Shown here one piece after another: positions 1 through 11,722 of a stretch of DNA of 64,000 bases. A program made the position numbers and the translations under genes. The stretch comes from Paramecium octaurelia (lineage: Eukaryota; Ciliophora; Oligohymenophorea; Peniculida; Parameciidae), in assembly GCA_905182995.1 (NCBI GenBank), contig CAJJDP010000041.1, forward strand, positions 435,947 through 499,946, written 5' to 3'. The notes beneath the pieces were generated by a model. It was not told the DNA's origin. It saw nothing but the letters and a program-made list of their open reading frames with translations, and ran no database searches. The stretch's first letter is position 1, and every line of letters starts with the position of its first letter.

Positions 1-36
1 TTATTATTATTATTATTATTACTATTATTATTATTA
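1..36 (-). repeat. Gln-coding trinucleotide tract
   Basis: Twelve consecutive codons (TTA, with one CTA, on the + strand) that read TAA/TAG = Gln on the minus strand, in the C-terminal tail of the Aurora-type kinase. The tract reaches the window edge, so its full length is unknown. Confidence 0.9.
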
Positions 37-1123
37 ATAGGTGGAATTATTTAATGATGGTGAAGATGAGGGTAATTATTACGAATAAAAATTTGGATTT
101 TCTTATCTTTATTATATACTTGGCTATTTTGAAGGAATTTTTTAAGATTAATAATTATTGGATGGTTGTGTAAGATTACCAAAATCAATGGATATATCTT
201 ATATGGATTAAACTGTTTCATTTACTCCTTTTTCATAAACAAATTCAGGAATATTTATTTATAATGCTCTTGCATGAACTTTAATCCATTTATGATTGAA
301 AACCTCTTCCATGCTCAATCTATCAAGTGGGTTTACTTTTAAGAGTGATTAAATTAAATCCTTTGCATCGTTTGAAATTTTATCATTAAATGGTATTTTA
401 GTAGTAGCAGCATTTAAGATGGCCTTTATAACAACTTCTTATGATGATCTATTTTTATTATAAGGTGCGTGACCATGTAGCATTTCAAATAAGAGAATCC
501 CCATAGCCCAGATATCTACTCTGTGATCATGATTTTAACTGTTTAACATTTCTGGACACATGTAATCCAGTGTTCCGCAAAATGTTTTTCTCTCTGGTTG
601 TAGTTCTGCAGACCATCCAAAATCGCATATTTTAATATTGCCTTATGCATCCAATAAGATGTTTTCTGGTTTCAAGTCTCTATGTATAATTCCCTTCTTA
701 TGCAAATAATCTAAGGCTAATGAAGTTTGTAAGAAATAAACGAACGCTTCTTGTTCCTCCAAAGTCTTGCGCTTTTTTAAATAGACAAACAAGTTCCCCA
801 TAGGAACATATTCCAGCACAAGATAAACATTAGTCTCATCTTCAAGAGAGTGATACAATTTAACGATATGAGGATGATCCAATTTCCGATGCAGCTTTAT
901 TTCTCGCTTAATATTTTCAGCTTATGCATTTTCTTTAAGCAATTTTTTGGGAATCTAGTTTAATTAGTTTAATTACCGTTTTGATTGCTACCTTTGTATC
1001 AGTCACTTTATCAAGAGCTAATCGCACTCTTCCAAATGCTCCTTTTCCCAATTCTTCTTGAGCCTTACCATTGTCCTTCTTCTCAACAAATTCGAATTCA
1101 TTTAATGTTCTCTTCTTTCTCAT
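1..1123 (-). CDS. Aurora-type Ser/Thr protein kinase, 3' end outside the window
   Basis: Reads from ATG at 1123 leftwards off the edge of the window. A 22-nt intron (955-976, GTA...TAG) lies between the beta-3 lysine region (VAIKT) and helix C. Visible in order: glycine-rich loop [15 protein letters not shown] lysine, catalytic loop [20 protein letters not shown], the activation segment [11 protein letters not shown] typical of Aurora kinases, [14 protein letters not shown], and the C-lobe end [11 protein letters not shown]. After the kinase domain comes a Gln/Ser/Asn-rich tail ending in a Gln tract at the edge. Aurora kinases act in chromosome segregation and, in ciliates, in cilia and cell-division control (family knowledge). 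TAA and TAG occur as Gln inside the domain, so the ciliate code is required. Family is confident from DFGW plus CGTLDY; the exact subfamily (A or B) is not resolved. Confidence 0.9.
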
Positions 1124-1202
1124 GTTTATATTTTTTTAAATGTAATAAAATGATAATTATGAATAAATTAAGACTGCTCTTGCTATTTCTAAGATGGATA
1201 AA

Positions 1203-2449
1203 ATGAATCTAACTCTAAACTAAGGATAGATTCAAAATCATAATCAGTTGCAATCAATAATAGCATGTCATAACGGATTCCAATCAACATATTTTGTTGG
1301 CAATAATCAATTCCCTTATATAGACTAAAATACTATTATAGTTGGAGACTCAGAATTGCGAGTTACTACTAGTAGGAAGGTTTCACAGAAACACATCTCT
1401 CTCATATGGAAGGAATGATTCTTAAGAAAAGTCCACATCGGATATAAGGATGGTAATAGATATGGGTAGAATGTTCAGACAATCGCTTAGTTTATTACTT
1501 GCCAGACAATCGGAACACTCCTTTTGGAATTATTGATTTTAATATAATGACATATTCCATATAGAGAATCATAGATTAACATGGTAATTTAATCGAATTT
1601 GTGTAAAAAAATAATCTATTTGTAGTTTAGTACCTAGTGGTTCCAAAAAAACTTTATATTTAAAGCTAAAACAAGTTTAGAAACACAGAAATGGTTTAAT
1701 GCTGTATCAGAATGCTGGAAAGATTCTGAAGGGGCAAAAAGGATACTCTAAAGTTTGAATAAGTATCCTAAATTTTGGAGAGTATTTAATCCTTTAAATT
1801 TAGACCGACAGAATATCTTACGAATAATTCTCTAAAGTTGGAGAGGCTGGTGACATACTCCTATTTAGAGGAAGAGGAATCAATTGTTAAATATAGAGGG
1901 GACTTACTGGTTCTGAATATGATCATGCTGCAATATTGTTAAGATTTCAATCTGGGCCGTTGTACATGCTAGAAGCAACTGGATATTTTGGAGTTGGATT
2001 GTGTTCCTGGAGTATTAAGATTATTAATGTCTTTAGAGGATATAATCGAAAATAGATGGTTTGAATTATATGAAAAAATAATGATAAGAAGACTAGACAT
2101 TGATCGAGATCATTAATTTATAAGAACTGTTTAGGAGTTTGTGAATGAGAATATGGGTAAAAAATATTAGTTCTAACCTATCCAAATGTTGAAAAATAAT
2201 CGTTCAGTTTAATAGATAAATAATTAAACTAATAGAGTAATTTTTATTTTTATTTGTATTTTATAGTAATAAAGAACATTTTTTTGTTCTGAAATGATTG
2301 TGGCTCTGTATAAAAAGTTGGGAATCTTTGATTAGAGAAATTCATTCGGACCATTTTTGCCAGGCGATTTGTCTTCTTTAAATAGGGGGTTTAATGTATT
2401 AGAGGGAAAATTGCACCCAGAATAATTAATTGATTTTAGTGATATCTGA
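1203..2449 (+). CDS. PH domain plus permuted papain-like (YiiX/C92-type) domain protein
   Basis: About 370 aa after removing five proposed introns of 32, 25, 22, 25 and 30 nt; lengths balance modulo 3. N-terminal half is a PH-like domain (MEGMILKKSPHRIQGWQQIW, then SLETQKWFNAVSECW in the terminal helix). The C-terminal half shows GDILLFRGRG, EYDHAAILLRF and, after the last intron, FFCSEMIVALYKKLG. The order GD..LF, then His, then Cys-Ser-Glu is that of the permuted NlpC/P60-like YiiX/YaeF (C92) superfamily, so the His in DHAAIL and the Cys in FFCSEM are the presumed catalytic pair. The enzyme would be a membrane-lipid-targeted peptidase or acyl hydrolase; substrate unknown. Start is uncertain: ATG 1203 needs the 32-nt intron, ATG 1265 reads straight into the PH domain. 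Both balance in frame. Confidence 0.75.
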
Positions 2450-2492
2450 TTTGTAATTTCAATATTGTAATCATATTATTTAATATTATAAA

Positions 2493-3170
2493 TCAATTAA
2501 TGAAGTAATTCTTTTTGATTGTTGCTTACAATCTAAATTTTTTTTCTGGAGTGGATGACAGCAGTTAATTAATCTTATGCTTAAAATTATTCTTTAAAAG
2601 GTTCAGCTGTTATTACTATTTAATACCAGGAGATTTGCTAGCAGGTTTCTTTTCTACAAAGGTTTCATATGCTTATTCTATAATTTATTTGTTTTTTTAG
2701 GCTTTATTCATATCTCTGTGTGACATATTTTTACATAACTAATTTTTATGACTATTAATATCAATGGTATTATCAGTCTTATTTCTTAATTAACTACAAG
2801 ACTATTATTGTGATTAAAGAGTGCTCAGTTTTAAAGTTTGATTGCTTTAATGTTATTGAAAGACACAATTAGGCTTAAAAGAGTATTCTCTTAGTGTGTT
2901 TCTGCTCTAATCGCAAAAGGGGCGAATTTCTGTTAATAGATCTTCATCTTTTTCTACTTCTAATTAATTTTCTTAATTGTTAAATTCAGAAACTCTGTCA
3001 ATAGTCTTGGCTTATTATTTTCTCTTTAGATAAGATTAAAACTCAGAAGATGTTTTATTTAACTATTAAGGTTTAACTGGGACTTCATAGATTGGTATTT
3101 CAATGGAATCAGATGTAATATTACGTGTATGGGTAGTTTCCTTGATTTCCTCCTTTTTTTTTAAATTCAT
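2493..3170 (-). CDS. Gln/Lys-rich protein, unrecognised
   Basis: Single open frame of 225 codons, ATG at 3170 to TGA at 2493, with more than twenty TAA/TAG codons as Gln and no TGA. Composition is rich in Gln, Lys, Asn and Ser with short charged stretches (for example LEVEKDEDLLTEI) and no visible membrane segment or known motif. No family recognised. It converges with the preceding gene (44 bp between stops) and diverges from the carrier gene by about 185 bp. Confidence 0.6.
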
Positions 3171-3354
3171 CTGCTTAAATAACTAATTGATAATGTCAAT
3201 TTTATTATTAATGGTTTCATCATCATTTTACTTGTTGTTTTGATAATTTTATTAACAGCTAATCATAATAATTAATATATAAATAATTATTACTTAAAAA
3301 TGCAATTAGTTTTTATTATAAGTATAAAATTGATGTATTTTAATAATTAATTAA

Positions 3355-4337
3355 ATGAGTTTGCAATCATTCTAAGATACATTTTGTGGTGCTGTAGCTG
3401 GTTTTTCCTTTCGTTTCTTCGGACATCCATTCGATACAGTGAAGGTGAGAATGTAGATGAACGATAAGAAGAGGTCATTTGTGTCGTCTGCAATAAAGAT
3501 TTTTCATAAGGAAGGAGTAATACTTTGTGTGTATTTTAGATTTTTGCATACTACAAAGGGATGCTATCTCCGTTGCTGGCAGACATTCCATCCAATGCTG
3601 TATTGTTTGGGATATATGAATACGTTTTCAGATAAATATGCTCGAATAGCCAAGAAAAGAAACCTTACTTTCTAGAATGTTAATTAATAAATTTAAATGA
3701 TAGGGTTCATGGCAGGAGGAGTGGCTGGCATAGGATATGCAATAGTAGTATGTCCAGCTGAAATGACAAAATGCGTATTGCAAATGTAAAAGGAATATTT
3801 ACACAAGCAATTTAAGTCTCCATTTCAATGTTTTGCATATGTTGTAAAAAATTATGGCATAGGCTCAGTATTCAAGGGTCTTGTTGCTACAATTTTGAGA
3901 GATATTCCACAAAATGCAAGTACAATTGATTGATAATAAATAGCTTTCTTTGCAACTTATGAATACTCAAAATATATATTTAGTAAAAATGGTGATTTAC
4001 CATTTTATGGAGCTTTAATAAGTGGAGCATTAGGAGGATTCACATGTTGTTTAGCCTCATATCCAATGGATGTCGTAAAAACACAATTGCAAGTTGAAAT
4101 AAAGGAAACTTTACAAAACAGAAAGTTTAAGCCAAGATTTTACGATGGTGGTGTTACAGAATGTGTGAAATACATTTGGCAAACTCAAGGTTACAAAGGT
4201 ATTATTCTAATGTAGAAATAGGATTTTGGAGTGGAGTTGAAAGTTGCATAATTTACTACATGGTTGGGTGTGCAGCATAATTCACAGGATATTATTATGC
4301 ACAATCACTATTAACAAATTATTCAAAATAACATTGA
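3355..4337 (+). CDS. Mitochondrial carrier family (SLC25) protein
   Basis: 295 aa after four introns (23, 25, 24 and 23 nt; the first at 3517-3539). It has the three-fold repeat of the family, each with the Px[DE]xx[KR] signature: PFDTVKVRMQ in repeat 1, PAEMTKCVLQMQ in repeat 2 and PMDVVKTQLQ in repeat 3. Each is preceded by a glycine-rich membrane helix (GAVAGFSF, AGGVAGIGYA, SGALGGFTCC). Length matches the usual 290-310 aa. The repeat 1 sequence and YYKGMLSPLLADIPSNA resemble the carnitine/ornithine branch, but the substrate cannot be fixed by eye. Acts in the mitochondrial inner membrane. Confidence 0.9.
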
Positions 4338-4407
4338 CATTCATAATTTTATGAAATTCATATTGTTCTAATTTATAATATAATAATTAAGCTTAAATTT
4401 AATAAAC

Positions 4408-5410
4408 ATGAATTGTTAATTATTAAAGGACCATAAGGAGAGAGTCTGGCAAGTAGCTTGGCATCCAAATGGATAGATATTGGCTTCTTGCAGTTCAGAT
4501 AAAACAATAAAGCTATGGCAATTAATGAATGATCAATATAAATTAATTGTAATTAGTCCATTCATGTTAGTAAACTCTTGATGAGTGTCACACAAAATCA
4601 GTCAGATCAGTGAGTTTCTCTAAAGACGGTCAATTTCTAGCCTCTGGGGGTTTTGATACTGTGGTTGGAGTTTGGATGTATGATGGATCAAAATACAAAT
4701 TGATTCAATAACTTGAAGGACATGAGTCTGAAGTATTACAGTTCAATAGGAATTTAGGTTAAAGGAGTTGCATGGAGTGCAGATTCGAATTATTTAGCGT
4801 CCTGTGGAAGAGATAAAACAGTCTGGATTTGGGATCATGAAGATCTTGAATTCAGCTGCAATTGTGTTCTCCAAGCACATGATGAAGATGTGAAATGCAT
4901 CAAATGGAAAGATACTACTCTCTATTCTGGCAGTTACGATAATAGCGTAATTCGATATACTTATGGAGAAGATGATGAGTGGGATCATAAGCAATTCTAA
5001 ATTGAACACCAATCAACCATTTGGTCTATAGATATATTCAATAAACTATTGCTTTCTACAAGTGCAGATTGCACTGCAAAAGTATTCTCAATTCAAGATG
5101 GAACTCTGAAACCAATCCAAACTTTGTAAGGATTTCACAAGGAACCCATCTATTCAGGATCCTTTTCATATGATGGATTGTATTTTGCATTGGGAAGTGC
5201 CGATAACAAAATTAGTGTATTTAAAAAGGATGCCATAGATGAACTTGGATATCCTCATTATGCTTTAGATTAGATCTTCGTAATTTCTTTGTTTTATAGA
5301 AGGATGCCTTTGAATTCGATGTTAATTGTGTTGCTTTCAATCCCAAAAACTACCTTTTGGCTGCCTGTAGTGATGATGAGAATATTAAAGTGTTCAATTT
5401 ATAATTGTGA
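4408..5410 (+). CDS. CIAO1: CIAO1 WD40 protein of cytosolic Fe-S assembly
   Basis: 311 aa after introns of 22, 25 and 20 nt; the 20-nt one (GTAATTTCTTTGTTTTATAG) is the shortest seen in this window. Seven WD-type blades are visible, for example DHKERVWQVAWHPNG then SSDKTIKLWQL, CHTKSVRSVSFSKDG, SADSNYLASCGRDKTVWIW, AHDEDVKCIKWKDTTLYSGS, and a last blade ending CSDDENIKVFNL. The starting DHKERVWQVAWHP and overall spacing match CIAO1/Cia1, the propeller that passes Fe-S clusters to nuclear and cytosolic apoproteins as part of the CIA targeting complex (family knowledge). Other WD40 proteins are possible but the blade order and length fit CIAO1 best. Confidence 0.85.
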
Positions 5411-5912
5411 TCATAAAATTCAACCCATAAAATTATTATTCCCAATTTAATAACATTATAAGAACAATAATGAGAATACCAGAAGGGATGATAGTATCAA
5501 TTATGATACGAGCAATCCTAATACAAGACGTAGTACATATCTCGTTTATGTTAATGTGCCATCCCAAAGCAACGAGCTTTTATGGGTCGAGACAGTCTTC
5601 ACCGGCTTTGACTCCTCATTTCTGCTCGATCTCTAAATTCCTACTCCCAGGGTATTATGACATGTTATTCACATGTTGTTACCTCAGGACAAACCTTAGG
5701 GAATACATTTTTATATTTATTTTAGAACTGTATTTTTTCAATAATTATAACATATTTATTTTCTACTTTATTACTTTTGGATCTAAAGATCATACTAGTA
5801 ATATTTCAGGAACACTCATAAATATATTTATAAAGAAGTATTTTAGATATTGATCATTTTATTTGAATGCCCTATCCCTACAAATCCTAGTTCTTTTATT
5901 GTATGTAAAGCT
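5411..5912. other. Spacer with a coding-like but startless frame
   Basis: Between CIAO1 and the converging DYRK kinase gene. On the + strand one frame across about 5455-5650 reads like protein (including RRSTYLVYVNVPSQSNELLW and VETVFTGFDSSFLLDL) and is richer in G+C than the surroundings, but has no ATG in frame and meets TGA near 5665. The reverse strand is also partly open. It could be a gene remnant, an exon whose start I could not place, or chance. The remainder to 5912 is AT-rich without a convincing gene. Confidence 0.3.
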
Positions 5913-7955
<2,043 letters not shown>

Positions 7956-8016
7956 TATAAATATGAGTTCTTTTAATTTTTTAGAAATAAAAATTTATTT
8001 AACAAATAAAATACTA

Positions 8017-9698
8017 ATGTATGATAGCATAACCACTGAACAACGACCTACACTCTATAGAAACTCCGATTAGAAACAACAATAATACATGCCCTCAGGC
8101 AATGATTAACATTTGCATCACCTCACTCCAATGACAGGAATGAAGACCTATGAATCGCCGTCTAAACCCTATGCTTCACCAGAACAATAAACAATGGCTT
8201 ATACTACATCTCCAAACAATGTGAATTCATTTGTTTCTCCCATAAGACCATAGATCTTGCAACCTTAATTGATTTCACCATAAAAGCCAATACCTTCATA
8301 CATTAATCAATCGCCATATATTAGACCACAATTAACTTCAGTGCAACCCATCTAATTGCCTGTCAGACCCACAATAGAGGAGATACACATTAGTGAACAT
8401 CCAGTTCAAGTGATTAAGAGAGATGAATTGGACAGAGCATATTAAGAACAGATCCAAAAATTAGAAAATCAATTGAATAGTTTATAGATGGAGAATATTA
8501 AGCTGAGAAGTGTTCAAGCAACTGAGAAAATATCAATTGGAGAGGATGTCACTAGAATTAATCAACTGAGAGATGAGATACAAAAATATATGAAAATTGC
8601 CTTTGAGTTGTAATAAGAAATTGATATTTGGAAAAAGAGATACGCTGATTTCGAAGCTGAGGTTAGATTTTAATATGGAGTAGAACAAGAATTAGCCAAT
8701 ACTAAGAGAGGTAATTAATATTCTTATATTGTAGATTTGCAAGAGACTAATATCATTTTGAATCACGAAATTAAAATGCAAAAGGATTTGGTATTGGAAT
8801 GGCAAAAGAAATACAAGGATCTTGAATTTAAGATTTTTGGATTCAATGAAGAAAGTAGTGTGATACAAAAAACTAAGGAGTAGTAAATTAGGGAATTGCA
8901 GAGCAAACTAGCTTTGATGACCACTGAGGTTGAAAGAGTTAATGTGTTGAATGAATAGAAGAATAATGAGATGGAGAGATGGAAGGGGAGATTCTAGGAT
9001 ATTGAAACCGAATCATTAGAGAAGGACAGTAGATTAACTCAATTGAATACTGAGATGAGTAGATTAAGATAAGTGATTGATAATCTCAATAGAGAGAATG
9101 GATTACTCAAAACTAAAATTATCAATCCTACAGAATTTTAGAATAAAATAAATTTATAATAATAACAAATTGAATAATTGCAACTCAAACTAAAGTAAAG
9201 TAATCAAGATTACGAAAATTTATATTAAGAGCACAATCAATTATAATTGTAGGTTCAATTGAATCAAGATAATAAAGCTTAATAATACAAAGATTAGATT
9301 GCTAAATTAGAGTTGGAATTAAGAAAAGTGCAAAGAACATTTTTAGAAAAGGATCAGTAAATTAAAGAGCTGAATGAAAAAAATGAAGAAATGGAAACTA
9401 TTTTATAAAATTAATAGTCATCCCAATCAAAAACGGAGACTTACGTAACTCATTATGTTAATGTATATATATATGAAATATTTTAAAATAGGAAGCAAAT
9501 CAATGGAAAAAGAAGTTTGAAGAGTAAAATAAGAAATACTTTGAAGTATAAGAAAAATTGGCTCTGGCTGAGGCAGAATTGCAATCAATTAAAAAAAGGC
9601 AATAAACACAACCAACTGTTACCCAAACTGTATATGAAGTCAAAAATACCTCTACTGTTAGGACAAATAACATGAACCAGACTGCTAGAATTCCTTGA
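8017..9698 (+). CDS. Long coiled-coil protein with proline-rich head
   Basis: 542 aa after introns of 24 nt and 29 nt (the second at 9463-9491). The first roughly 130 residues are Pro/Ser/Gln-rich (repeated SP motifs such as YESPSKPYASPEQ). From there to near the end the sequence is heptad-patterned coiled coil rich in Leu, Glu, Gln, Lys and Asn. The tail has two similar short beta-like segments (TYVTHYVN and TVTQTVYEVKN). Probably a cytoskeletal or cortical structural protein; no named family recognised. Two ATGs overlap at the start; the one at 8017 gives the open frame. Confidence 0.8.
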
Positions 9699-9852
9699 AT
9701 TTGATTTTCTTTTAATATTATATAATATTTTTAATTTTTTGGCAATTTCAGGGGATTTGTCCGGTAATATTGTATATAAATCCTAATTAATTTACGTATT
9801 CTAGATTATTAAGTTTTTTTTAGAAAAAAACATTTCTCTTTAAACATTGATA

Positions 9853-10457
9853 ATGAATCCATATTACTCTTACTATCAGAATTCCTAATAAAATAGTAAG
9901 CATCCATAAATCTAAAATAGACTATTGGCAATATTACCAATATAATTAACTTCCTTATTGGTATTAGATGAACAACCAGTAGCAATAAATTCTGTCCTAC
10001 CAAGTGGAATATTAAAGCCTTCCATAATAAGATTTACACAATACTTATGCCAACAATCCACACTAAGTGAATGATATCTAAAATTACGTGGATATTTAAA
10101 GTTTGGAGAGGATGAAGACTTAAAATACAATTGAACAAACTAATTTGAAAGGTGATCCAGATTCAAAGAAAAAAGTGAAAAAATAAAGAGGTATGATGTT
10201 TCATCCGATATTTAGGCCACTGGTCAAATGAAGAACACTACAAGTTCTTGTAATTTGTTAGATTGCATCATGACCTATTTAAAACAACTGTTCATAAAAA
10301 GTTAAATCGTGTATTTAAAATGATGGCCGAGGAAATTTAAACAAGAAATGCATGTTAATGCAGATCTCATTTCTCAAAGTTCAATCCATTTATTGAAACA
10401 GTAAGACAATATTAAATCCTTTTAGACCATCCTAAGAAGAAAATTGTGTAACGATGA
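9853..10457 (+). CDS. Small SANT/Myb-like domain protein
   Basis: 185 aa after two introns of 22 nt (GTATTAGATGAACAACCAGTAG) and 25 nt; with both removed the whole reads in one frame. The N-terminal half is Gln/Tyr/Asn-rich (MNPYYSYYQNSQQNSK start). The C-terminal half, after a Lys-rich stretch, has RGHWSNEEHYKFLQFVRLHH and then RNACQCRSHFSKFNPF. This is a Myb/SANT-type three-helix unit with the first Trp, the acidic EE and the final recognition-helix pattern. Probably DNA- or chromatin-binding. Without the first intron the frame stops early, and an antisense ORF here looks superficially good; the continuous spliced frame into the SANT domain is the reason for this choice. Confidence 0.7.
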
Positions 10458-10583
10458 ATAGGTATATGAAAAAATGTTCGAAAATAAAAACAAACTTGAT
10501 GTGTAATGATATGTTTAAAAAATCATAATTTATAGAAATATATATTAAATTATATAATTATTTAAAATATATAAAATTCGCAT

Positions 10584-11661
10584 ATGTCATAACTTCTCTC
10601 CAAGATGGTATCATTTGCTGTTCCTATCGTAGTTTCGAACCACAAGTCAGAGTGAATTCAAAGTGCCAAGTATTATTTCGTGATAATTTCATGAGCAAAG
10701 TAAAGCACTGCCTGACGACTTCGCCTCGTAGATTTTAAATAACGACATCGTATTAGTGCTCAGCAATTACACCAATAACGAAGCTCTTAAAAATTTGATT
10801 TAGTTGTACATGGTAAAAAATGCATTTTAAAAACATAAGTAAGGGGTAGAGTTTTACAAAGAATGCGAAGACAGAGCCCATGAATACTTTGAAATAAAGT
10901 TAAAAAACATATTTACTAACCCATCCATTTTATAGCCTTCTGAATAAGCTAAACAGAGTACACCTCCAGAAAAGAAAAAAATCGAAGTGCCAAAAATAAA
11001 TGTTGTGTAACCTTCTTATTCTTTTATGAATAAACCCAAGACCTCTAAAAAGCCAGACAATAATTTACTTTCATTTAGTTTTTAAGAACCTGTAGTTGAT
11101 AAATTTTTTTAATGCGGATCTACAATTAACAAGAATCCCAATAGTTAAAGCTTTAGTAAGATAATAAAAAATACAGAGAGCAGTCACAGTGGGGAGGAAG
11201 AGGAAGAAGAAAACATTCATTAAAAAAATATAATAGAATAAGAGAAGGAAGAGAAAATTAAAGAGATTCAAAATTAAGTCATTGAAGAATAAATCATAAT
11301 TTAAACAGAAGGCAGAGCAAAGGAAATAGCTAGCCAATTTAAAAAGCAGGAAAGACGAATATCGTAGGTAATTAAAAATTAAACATCTATTCAATAGCAA
11401 ATCGAGGCAGGTATGAGTGCATAAGAGTCTAGTATTCAAAAGCGAAAGGAAATGAGAAAATTGCGATCCTAATTTTCATTACACAATATCAATAAAACAC
11501 AATCAACGCCTACAATGAAATAGTATGGCCAACACAAAACTCCATAAGATGATCCCAATTGTATACCTGAAGAAACAAACGAAATAGGTAGTGGCAAGTT
11601 GTCTTCAAATAAGAAGCATATAGAAGTTAATTAATTTTAATTTAATGATGAGTGTAAATGA
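10584..11661 (+). CDS. Charged, partly coiled-coil protein, unrecognised
   Basis: 339 aa assuming introns of 25 nt (GTATCATTTGCTGTTCCTATCGTAG) and 33 nt. The second intron is less certain, but the sum is consistent modulo 3. The N-terminal 90 residues look like a helical fold (ALPDDFASQILNNDIVLVLS, then EALKNLIQLYMV and a Tyr/Glu-rich helix). After that come low-complexity Pro/Ser/Lys segments, an acidic EEEEEEN stretch and a short coiled coil. No family recognised. Confidence 0.6.
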
Positions 11662-11722
11662 ACCCTAACTATTTATATTAAATTTGAATTTGAATTATCG
11701 TTGTTAAAATATATTAAAACAA

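Noticed and set aside
9912..10130. Minus-strand ORF (SSSSPNFKYPRNFRYHSLS) across the SANT-domain gene
   Set aside because: The + strand reads continuously once a 22-nt intron is removed and leads straight into a SANT domain, so this is an antisense shadow.
11071..11439. Hydrophobic minus-strand ORF of 122 codons
   Set aside because: Antisense to the acidic Glu/Lys/Gln-rich stretch of the + strand gene at 10584-11661.
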